Below, piece after piece: positions 55,340 through 64,000 of a stretch of 64,000 nucleotides of DNA (its first letter is position 1; each line of letters begins with the position of its first letter). Position numbers and translations under genes: made by a program. The stretch comes from Rehmannia glutinosa (lineage: Eukaryota; Streptophyta; Magnoliopsida; Lamiales; Orobanchaceae), in NCBI GenBank assembly GCA_016081115.2, contig CM071931.1:29674317-29738316 (forward strand). Reading direction: 5' to 3'. The notes under the pieces were generated by a model, which was given only the letters and a program-made list of their open reading frames with translations, did no database searches and was not told the DNA's origin.

Positions 55340-57102
55340 TGATGGCTCGGAAGCTACTCCTAAAAACGGCCTAGGCAAGTGCACCTATCGTTTATAGCAA
55401 AGCTAAGCGAGTATCGAGTGTCATTCCCACGAGGACTATGATTACTAGTAATTACCGTCATTTTATTATCTAGCCTACAAATTCGCCAAATAGTTTGTTG
55501 CAAAGTAAAAATAAAACAAAAGCAAATAAAAGTGGAAGAGGCAACTAAGAACACGAAGGATATTAGACACACTCGGATTAGAAGATAATGGATATAAATG
55601 TGCTTGAATATGAATTCCTCTAGAACGTCTTTGTGATTTTACCAAAATGAATACAACCATAACCCTTAAGTTTTAACCATCCGTTAACATATTTTCATGC
55701 TTCATGGACCGTAGGCATTCCTAAATTAAGTTAAACCCTCTGTCGAGCGCGAATAACTCCTAACCTCAAGTTGATTAACTGAAATCTCTTTCTAGTTAAA
55801 ACCCCCAAGATTGCATTAGCGATTTGTGAATTCCCATATTAGGTTTGACCCTAATCCGGAAGATTTATGTCGTCCTATATCTAGGATTGCATGCAACTCC
55901 TTTCACTTAGGTTGGTTCTATTTCACCATGAATCTATTGATTTCCCGGTGAAAAATAAACTTCGAATCAATATTGCGCATATACCAATTCGAATAAACAA
56001 GCATAACATAAGCGACTCGCATAAAAGCATAAGAAAATATATTAAAACATTCAAGCCAATAAATACAAATAAGTTCTAGGGTTCATCACATTTCAAACAC
56101 TAGCGATTTAACTCATGATGGATTTGAGAATGAAAACAACAATTAAACAAGAAGTTTCTTTCAAAATCAACATGAATGCTTGAAGTAACTTCCAAAACCA
56201 ACATAAGACTCCCATGTTGGAAGTATGATGATGAAGTGGTGGATTTCATCTTCTTCTCCGAGCGATCTTCAATCATTGTGCCTTAGCGCCTCTCCATGAA
56301 TGCTGATCCAAGCCTTCTAACTCTCTTCCTCACCACAATATGTGTTTCTCCTGTCCAAAATATGGACTCTCATCACAAAAATCTGATTTTCTTTGTATGT
56401 GAATAAATTTATCAATGAATCCTTCAACCCACAATAGACATTATTTTGGAGAAAGTATTCCTTAATAATGTCATCTTTTGATAGTTTAATGCTCAACTTT
56501 ATGAGTTGGGTTGTTAGAATTATTATTTTCATGTGATCATGTGGGAAAATAAGGAATTAGTGAAGCATAATAAGGTGTAAATGTGCAAAAAGAGTTATCA
56601 AAATGCTTATTTGAAGTGCTTTCCCAAAATGCCTTCAAAAATCGTGCAGAAACAATCCAGAAGCACTGTTGTGCTCAAAAGCATGGCCTGGCCGTGTTTT
56701 TCACGCTGTTTTGGGGTTGCTAGAAGCACGGACGTGCTTTAAAAGCACATCATGGCCATGCTTTTTACGACATGCCATGTTTTTGCTCTTTTTTGGCTGA
56801 TTAAAAGCATGGTCGTGTTTTAAAAGCACACCCTGGTTGTGTTTGTCTTGAAAGGCCCTGAAATGACGCGTTTAGCTTGGGATTTCGAGTGTTTTTGCAT
56901 CCATAAATCCCGGGATATGTTTTGACATGAATCCATGGTCCGAAATCCACCAAAAATAGCTCCGAATGATCAATCTACACCAATAAAAGCACCTCACAGT
57001 AATATGAACTATGTACAATCAAAAACTCATGAAACTAACAACAAAATAACTCAAATTCTACTCAAATACACACATAAAACATGCATAAAAAGACCCTTAT
57101 CA
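55340..57102 (-). mobile_element. 3' LTR of element E
   Basis: 1763 bp, TGATGG...CCTTATCA. A cluster of agcacgg / ccgtgct words is at 56655-56845. The polypurine tract (minus aggtggtt) follows at 57103. Confidence 0.9.
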
Positions 57103-58624
57103 AACCACCTCCAACTTAGAACTTTGCTTGTCCTCAAGCAAAACATAAAACCATAATGAGGGATTCAATAGTTCACAACACACAAGGAATATATTTTTCT
57201 CAACACATTGAACATAAGCAGTCAAATTCTTTGCCCTCTCAACTCAAATTAGCCATTAAGTAAAAACATAATTTTGCAAAGCGATCGATTGTCAAGTAAA
57301 AACATTAATATCAATGGGCTATATTTAGACTTGAACTTATCACTCCACAAATACTGATAGTTATGCACAACTTCAATCCAATAACATCAGGAAAATATAA
57401 GAACTCAATATATTTTTTAGTTAGTCTACTAGTCATGTAATCAAGCTTTTGAACTTTTTTTTTTTTTTTGGAATGAGAATTCAAGGAAATATACATTCTC
57501 TCTTTTTTTTTCGTTCTTCTTTTTTTTTAGGACCTTTCGAGGCTTGCTTCCACTAGGTTTATATTTTGAATTTTCATTCAAACACTCCTAAGGTGGTTTC
57601 CCATACTCATATTCGTGTCGCTGTTTTACATAAAAGACAAACATGGGGCTTATGAATGCTCCTAGTTACTAAGCAACAATAAATAGAGGAGTATAACCTC
57701 GATTGGTCCTTTTTTTTTTTGCTTTTCTTTTTTTCTTTTTTTCTTTTTTTTGGTTCTTTAGCTTGGTTTAACAACTAGTTAACCACTACTAAATCAAGAG
57801 TTCTCGGACTTTCATAGCCCTAAGAATCGTCATATATGTCTTAACAAATTAAGTATCGTAGTGTTAGAAGTCTCGTCTAAATTCAACCCACATCCATGTC
57901 AATTTATTCAAGACAATCAATTGCTTTGCATTTTAAAAATACAAATTATAAAGCTAATCCATGTGTAATTGGGCCAAGTTATTGACTAACAAATACTCAA
58001 TTTGTTTCCTTGAAAAATCATATCTTCCATAAACAAATTCAAAATAAATAGCAAACACACAAGCATTCCAAAGAAAAATTCTAACTTAAAGATTCACATT
58101 GTCCTCAATGTGAGAGAAAGAGATGGACATAGACACAAAACACACAAAAACAATAGAAATTAAAAAGAAAAGAAAGGGAAAAGAAGGAATGAAACGATCT
58201 TACTGAGAGAGTGGAATCGAAGCGGGGCGACCATTGAGCTGTTCAGTCTAGGGATTTCACCAGCATATGCATATCTAACACGAATTTGCAACAAAAACTT
58301 GAATACCGTGAAAGCTCAAATTTGCTCAAGTAAGATAGAGGTGATACCAACACCCATCACATGACTCCTTAACAACCTATGACTCAATAAAAAAAATAAA
58401 AAACAATGAACTATCGGGTTGCCTCCCGGTCAGCGCTTTTTTTATAGTCGTATAGCTGGACTACATCACCTTATTGGAGGTTTGTCGCGCGAACTGGTCA
58501 CAATATTACCAAGTAAAGTTTCCTGATCCGCGACGAGTTTCACATTCTGCCCAAACAAGAAAAAAAAAAAAAAAAAATAAAAAATGACTAGATTAATAAA
58601 AATAAGGTGTTCCTAATATCATAA
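57103..58624 (-). other. Internal region of E, no genes
   Basis: About 1.5 kb without ORFs, with several long T runs (57450, 57500, 57710, 57735) and an A run at 58560. It starts with the polypurine tract and ends at the primer site. Nothing recognisable is encoded. Confidence 0.7.
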
Positions 58625-58642
58625 TCCCCGGCAACGGCGCCA
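58625..58642 (-). other. Primer-binding site of element E (tRNA-Asp)
   Basis: The minus strand reads TGGCGCCGTTGCCGGGGA, an exact match to the site common in Athila/Tat elements, six bases from the LTR end. Confidence 0.92.
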
Positions 58643-58648
58643 AAAACT

Positions 58649-61600
58649 TGATGGTTTGGAAGCTACTCCTAAAAATGGCCTAGGCAAGTGCACCTATCGT
58701 TTATAGCAAAGCTAAGCGAGTATCGAGTGTCATTCCCAAGAGGACTATGATTACTAGTAATTACCGTCTTTTTATTATCTAGCCTACAAATTCGCCAAAT
58801 AGTTTGTTGTAAAGTAAAAATAAAACGAAAGCAAATAAAAGTGGAAGAGGCAACTAAGAACACGAAGGATATTAGATACACTCGGATTAGAAGATGATGG
58901 ATATAAATGTGCTTGAATATGAATTCCTCTAGAACGTCTTTGTGATTTTACCAAAATGAATACAACCATAACCCTTAAGTTTTAACCATCCGTTAACATA
59001 TTTTCATGCTTCAGGGACCGTAGGCATTCCTAAATTAAGTTAAACCCTCTGTTGAGTGCGAATAACTCCTAACCTCAAGTTGATTAACTGAAATCTCTTT
59101 CTAGTTAAAACCCCAAGATTGCATTAACAATTTGTGAATTCTCATATTAGGTTTGACCCTAATCCGGAAGATTTATGTCGTTCATATCTAGGATTGCATG
59201 CAACTCCTTTCACTTATGTTGGTTCTATTTCACCATGAATCTCTCGATTTTGTTCGCCTATATTTTTAGCTTCACCGCAAGTGTACGGTGTACGTTATCG
59301 AATAGGGTAGCAAGGTCGTATCCACGGAGACTAATAAATTAATATGCTAAGTATTGATCCAAGATAGTCTTATTTTTATTTAGACGATCGAAATTGGTTG
59401 ATTGTTGTATTGAGAGTAAGAAAATTTAAATCACTAAAACACAAGATTAAGATAACGCAAATGAAAGAAGTATCAAGATAATAAAATGGATTTCCGAGTT
59501 AAGGTTTCGATTAATAATCCTCTTGTTGTCCGGTTTAATCAAGCCACATTATTATCAATATTCCTATAAGACGGTCACAAAACTATTTTATCCTCCCTCT
59601 CGGGATGCTTATAAAACGTAGATCGAAATACTTATGCTAGCATCTCTACTCAACATGAAGCATTCAACTCCCAAAAGCACAAAAGATCAAATATCCTCAC
59701 AAATATTTACAAACCTCTCGATTCATGCAAATATTTGTGTCGAGTATTCAAGATCTAATATTGAAACTCATCTCTCGAATTATGAATCAATATATCAAAC
59801 AAGTTAAATCATTGATCAAGTGATAAAACAAGAATAAGCTCAAAATACTCAAATAGGCTTCAAGATAATAACTTCAACTAAGATTAAAACATCCAACAAG
59901 AGTTCGTTAATCTACTTCCAAAACCCAGAAATCACAAGATGTTTAGCTACACATGATTAAACAACTTATAAACAAAGTGTTCAAAGTCATTACAAATGAA
60001 AATGAAAGATTGAAACTAAAAGAGAAGCAAAAAAAACTTAGGAACGCCGACAATCTCTCGATATATCTCCGTTCTTCAAGCTCCGATGCAACCCGATTGT
60101 CTCCTTGATGTCTCCTTCCAAGAGTTGACCCTTATCTTGTGTTGTAGATCCCAAAAATGCCGTAATATCCTTGTGTGCGCCCCCAAAAGCCTTTTTATAC
60201 CCACCATCAAGTTTAGGGCTTAATGTCTTTGCAGATTGGGATTCAGTAGCAGACGCACGGGTGGTGCGCCCACGCACGGATACCCGTGCGCCACCCTTGA
60301 AATAACCCAACTCTCTCTGTAGGGCGCACGGGTGGTGCGTCGAGCACCTGCCTACCCGTGTGCCACTCCGGTGAAATAATCCGATCCTCTCGTAGACGCA
60401 CGGGTGGTGCGCCCATGCATGGGCTACCCGTGCGCCATCTTTCAGCAGCTCTAATGATCCTTATACAGGGGTGCACGGGTGGTGTCTTGAGGCACGCCCA
60501 ACCCGTGTGCCCCTGTCTTTTTTCGTAAACGCTCAACTTTCGCTCTTTTAGGCTTCACTTTTCGTATATCCACTCAATTCTCCGTGTTTCCACTTTGCTT
60601 TCCTCGTATTCGTATTCAATTAGCTCCAAATATCATGAAATTCCTACAAAATAAGCAAAGTGTAATATCTTTTCCACAAGGAGTGAATATGTAACATTTA
60701 ACGCGAGTATATGCATGTTTACTCATCATTATAGCTCGAAATACGCCTCAAAATACATGCAAAACTCACGCCTATCAGATTTCCCGGTGAAAAATAAACT
60801 TCAAATCAATATTTCGCATATACCAATTCGAATAAACAAGCATAACATAAGCGACTCGCATAAAAGCATAAGGAAATATATTGAAACATTCAAACCAATA
60901 AACACAAATAAGTTATAGGGTTCATCACATTCAAACACTAGCGATTTAACTCATGATGGATTTGAGAATGAAAACAACAATTAAACAAGAAGTTTCTTTC
61001 GAAATCAACATGAATACTTGAAGTTAAAACTTCAAAAACCAACATAAGACTCCCATGTTGGAAGTATGATGATGAAGTGGTGGATTTCATCTTCTTCTTC
61101 GAGCGATCTTCAATCCTCGTGCCTTAGCGCCTCTCCATGGTGATCTAAGTCTTCTAACTCTGTTCCTCACCACAATATGTGTTTCTCCTCTCCAAAATAT
61201 GGACTCTCATCACAAAAATCTGATTTTCTATGTATGTGAATGAATTTATCAATGAATCCTTCAACCCACACTCTTGACTTTTATAAACATTATTTTGGAT
61301 AAAGTATTCCTTAATAATGTCATATTTTTATACTTTAATGCTCAACTTTATGAGTTGGGTTGTTAGAATCATTATTTTCATGTGATCATGTGGGAAAGTA
61401 AGGAATTAGTGAAGAATAATGAGGTGTAAATGTGCAAAAAGAGTTGTCAAAAGGCTTAGTTGAAGTCCTTTCCCAAAATAACCTTCAAAAATCGTGCAGA
61501 AACAGTCTAGAAGCACGGCCATTTAGCCGTGTTTTTCACGCTGTTTTGGGGTTGCCATAAGCATGGCCGTGCTTTAAAAGCACACCCTGCCGTGCTTTTT

Positions 61601-61938
61601 ACGACATGCCATGTTTTTGCTCTTTTTTGGCTGATTAGAAGCATTGCCGTGTTTTAAAAGCACACCCTGGCCGTGTTTGTCTCGAAAGGCCCTGAAATGA
61701 CGCGTTTAGCTTGGGATTTCGAGTGCTTTTTTGCATCCATAAATACTGGGATATGTTTTGACATGAATCCATGGTCCGAAATCCACCAAAAATAGCTCTG
61801 AATGATCAATCTACACCAATAAAAGCACCTCACAGTAATATGAACTATGTACAATCAAAAACTCAGGAAACTAACAACACAATAATTCAAATTCTACTCA
61901 ATTACACACATAAAAAATGCATAAAAAGACCCTTATCA
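58649..61938 (-). mobile_element. 5' LTR of element E, interrupted
   Basis: Without the nested solo LTR and one TSD copy it is about 1758 bp, matching the 3' LTR at 55340-57102. A TATA box (minus GTTTATAAAAGTC) lies at 61276-61288; the agcacgg palindrome cluster (61505-61680) lies upstream of it. Confidence 0.9.
59251..60777 (-). mobile_element. Solo LTR of a C-like gypsy family, TSD gattt
   Basis: 1527 bp, TGTTCGCC...CCTATCA on the + strand, the complement of the C-family LTR end cttgcggtgaagc...ggcgaaca. Perfect flanks gattt (59246-59250 and 60778-60782). TATA (minus GGTATAAAAAGGC) at 60190-60202, preceded by GCACGGGT/ACCCGTGC clusters at 60250-60510. Confidence 0.9.
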
Positions 61939-61943
61939 CCACT

Positions 61944-62310
61944 ATTTTAGAATTAATTCACATTGATATCTGTGATTTGAAGTTTATGCAAACGAGGGGT
62001 GGTACGAAGTAGTTTATTACATTTATAAATAAATGCACAAGATATTGTTATGTATATTTGTTGAAAAGCAAAGATGAGGCTTCATATGCTTTTAAGCACT
62101 ATAAGAAGGAACTAGAAAATCAACTTAGCAAAAGAATAAAAAAAATTATTCGAAGTGATAGAGGTAGAGAATATGACACTCCATTTGATGAATTTTGTTC
62201 AGAATCTAGCATTATTCATCAAACTACTGCACCATATTTACCTCAATCAATTGGAATTATTGAACGCAAGAATCGAATTCTTAAAGTGATGATGAATGCT
62301 ATGTAAGATA
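61944..62310 (+). pseudogene. Copia integrase (D)
   Basis: ELIHIDICDLKF marks the core start; IIRSDRGREYDTPFDEF the second catalytic aspartate; TAPYLPQSIGIIERKNR the E-containing block. A stop lies at about 62010 and another near 62305. Integrase inserts the DNA copy; this one is dead. Confidence 0.85.
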
Positions 62311-62394
62311 AGTTCGGGACTAACTGAGAACTTTTGGGTATAAGCTATTTTCTCCGCCAAGTCATTCTTAATAAAGTTCTACTCAAGGAAATGG

Positions 62395-62660
62395 ATGAAA
62401 CTCTATATGAATTGTGGAAAGGACATAAAACAGTTGATTGCATATTTGTTGGTTCCTAAGCCTAAACAAGTAAAAATTGGCCTAAAACAGTTGATTGCAT
62501 ATTTGTTGGATATGCACATAACAATAGTGCATATCGGTTCCTTGTGCACAAGTTTAACATTCCTGATATTCATGAAAATGTAACAATTGAATAAAGGAAT
62601 GTTGTGTATTTTGAGAATGTCTTTCCATGTAAAGACAATGATAAAGCGAATATGTGTCTC
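62395..62660 (+). pseudogene. Integrase C-terminal linker with a 26-bp duplication (D)
   Basis: Readable pieces are VPKPKQVKIG, KTVDCIFVGYAHNNSAYRF and NIPDIHENVTIE, usual before copia RT. A 26-bp block occurs twice (62427-62452 and 62484-62509), replacing about 14 codons and breaking the frame. Confidence 0.7.
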
Positions 62661-62739
62661 AGTTGAGATATTCACAGGTCATAGGCACTGCACTTGTTCT
62701 GATATAGCATGTGCTATGAATATACTGAGTAGTTCATAG

Positions 62740-63342
62740 GCAGTTTAATGTATAAACCAAGCAATGATCATTGGAAATCTCTGAATAGAGTTTTGAGATA
62801 TTTAAAATATAATTTGAATTTTGGATTACATTATACAAGATATCCAACAGTTTTGGAAGGATATTATGATGCCAATTGGATATTAGATTCAAAATCTACT
62901 AGTGGTAATGTTTTCACCAAGTTTTCACCATTTCTGGTGCAGTTGTGTCTTGGAAGTCCTCAAAATAAACTTGTATCGCTCAATCAAACATGGAACCTGA
63001 GTTTATAGTTTTAGATAAAGCTGGAGAAGAAGCAGATTGGCTTCAGAATTTTTTAGAGGATATTCTTTGTTGTCCAAAGCTAGTCACTGCTATCAATATA
63101 AATTATGATGGTCAGTCGGACATAGGAAGGATCAAAATAACATGTATAATGGTGAGTCTAGACATATACGTCGTAGACATGATACCATTAAACAGTTGAT
63201 CTTAAATGGTATTATCCTCATTGATTATGTAAAATCTAAGGAGAATCTCGCGGATCCGCTTATCAAAGGTTTATCAAGAGATCAAGTGTACCGATTATCA
63301 AAGGGAATGAGATTGAAATCTATTACGCATGAATCTTTGTAA
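62740..63342 (+). pseudogene. Copia RNase H (D)
   Basis: Pieces in three frames: HWKSLNRVLRYLKYNLNFGL, YYDANWILDSKSTSGNVF, EPEFIVLDKAGEEADWL, and the end RHIRRRHDTIKQLI...KENLADPLIKGL. It follows directly on the linker, so RT is missing. The ORF 63142-63342 is the C-terminus. Confidence 0.82.
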
Positions 63343-63907
63343 TGGTAACCCAACCATGATGACTGGAGATCCCAATAACTTGGTTCAATGGGACAACTAA
63401 GTTATGAAGCACTTAGGATAAAATTTCTACCCATTCCTATGATTAAAAGTGCTTTCTGCAGAAGTATGTAAGGTAAAGTTCAACTTTTAAAGATTCCTAT
63501 AACTCGGTTAACCCAAGTGAGGTATGGTAGAATACACTTAATAGGAGGTCATCTATGTAAGAGTGAAGTGGGGCCGCTTCTATGAAAATTTGGAGGCTTG
63601 AATTCTCTAAAACACTTATGAAACCCAAGGTTGTTCAAGGCCAAAATGAATACAACCATGAGAACTGGAAATGTTAGGGAGGTTATTGTGTGGTTGTTGT
63701 TGTTTTGGTTTACACCAACGGCTGAACAGTTCAAGACATCATGTTCACTGATTAGCCAAGTAAATCCGATAGTATTCCACTGGGGATACTTCAAAGCCAG
63801 AAGTTATCTCTCCTGATGCAATAACTTTTCGTTTGTACTCTCTTTAGTGACTGCATTTACATGTGCATTTGCATTGATTCACTTAATTTCTCATTCATGT
63901 GGGGATT
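63343..63907 (+). other. Noncoding 3' end of copia D
   Basis: No clear ORF. It ends with the polypurine tract gtggggat directly before the LTR at 63908. Confidence 0.6.
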
Positions 63908-64000
63908 GTTGGAAATATAATAGATATTTTCGGGTGAATGAGAAATTGTTGCCAAAAGGTGCGACTGTTCATTTGAAACTATTCGGATTAAAAAGGTTTA
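63908..64000 (+). mobile_element. Start of 3' LTR of copia D (cut by window edge)
   Basis: It begins TGTTGGAAATATAATAG right after the polypurine tract. The window ends 93 bases into it. Confidence 0.7.

Larger units (their letters stand above)
55340..61938 (-). mobile_element. Coding-poor gypsy element E, TSD ccact
   Basis: LTRs 55340-57102 and 58649-61938 (the right one contains a solo LTR). The outer flanks are ccact on both sides (55335-55339 and 61939-61943). The tRNA-Asp primer site is at 58625-58642 on the minus strand. Only about 1.5 kb lies between the LTRs, with no gag or pol. It is thus a non-autonomous element that needs gypsy proteins from elsewhere. It sits in copia D. Confidence 0.92.
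54850..64000 (+). mobile_element. Decayed copia element D, interrupted by element E
   Basis: On the + strand: GAG-pre-integrase (55025-55339), integrase (61944-62310), part of the integrase-RT linker (62395-62660), RNase H (62740-63342), polypurine tract, start of the 3' LTR (63908 to the window end). Reverse transcriptase is deleted between 62660 and 62740. Its family differs from the Sirevirus-like ones. Confidence 0.8.

Noticed and set aside
60038..60536. ORFs 60038-60310 and 60243-60536
   Set aside because: They are read through the GCACGGGT palindrome cluster of a solo LTR and have no protein homology that I recognise.

Overview
This 64 kb window is plant nuclear DNA from a flowering plant, probably a eudicot; an asterid would fit, but the sequence does not fix the species. 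It holds one clear host gene, about 4 kb long with 8 coding exons, encoding a type-B monogalactosyldiacylglycerol (MGDG) synthase at 46612-50585 on the + strand. Nearly everything else is nested LTR retrotransposons and small DNA transposons, as in gene-poor or pericentromeric plant chromatin.

Layout. (1) 1-5112: 5' part of a Sirevirus-like Ty1/copia element S1 on the minus strand, broken by a solo LTR (233-1752, target-site duplication tatcc). (2) 5113-7105: intergenic DNA with a 61-bp tandem repeat and a hAT-like fragment. (3) 7106-11027: a decayed Sirevirus-like pol/gag fragment S2 (minus). (4) 11028-42786: an Athila-like Ty3/gypsy element C (plus, tRNA-Asp-type primer site) that has lost reverse transcriptase and integrase. 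Nested in it are a complete pol-less copia element A (11498-19380, TSD gttca), a solo LTR of C's own family (19848-21286), and a 14.3-kb Sirevirus-like element B (22645-36968). (5) 42787-45547: LTR fragments and a hAT-type element with a perfect 8-bp TSD. (6) 45548-50585: promoter region and MGDG synthase gene, with two Tourist-like MITEs in its introns. (7) 50586-53994: a Tourist-like MITE, a CACTA-like MITE and a copia-type LTR. (8) 53995-64000: a decayed copia element D (plus), interrupted by a coding-poor gypsy element E (55340-61938, TSD ccact), which is itself interrupted by a solo LTR (59251-60777, TSD gattt).

Three patterns stand out. First, the LTRs of the S1/A family carry, downstream of their TATA box, an array of small hairpins whose arm sequences differ while the loop (GUGGU in the sense RNA) stays almost constant; most arm changes keep pairing, and nearly all non-Watson-Crick pairs are G-U only on the element's sense strand. 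Second, elements A, B and C each carry an extra ORF between the pol position and the 3' LTR. In A it is an intact 445-codon 'putative plant transposon protein' ORF, in C an ATHILA ORF1-like pseudogene, in B a decayed ORF with a coiled coil. Each is preceded by a pyrimidine-rich leader, and in A and C by the same palindromic motif found in that element's own LTR. Third, several unrelated LTR families carry clusters of short GC-rich palindromes upstream of their TATA boxes.

The host gene makes the galactolipid MGDG from UDP-galactose and diacylglycerol at the plastid envelope. Its start codon lies in the arm of a perfect 18-bp inverted repeat, and a probable 5'-UTR intron holds a PHR1-type (P1BS) site consistent with phosphate-starvation control.
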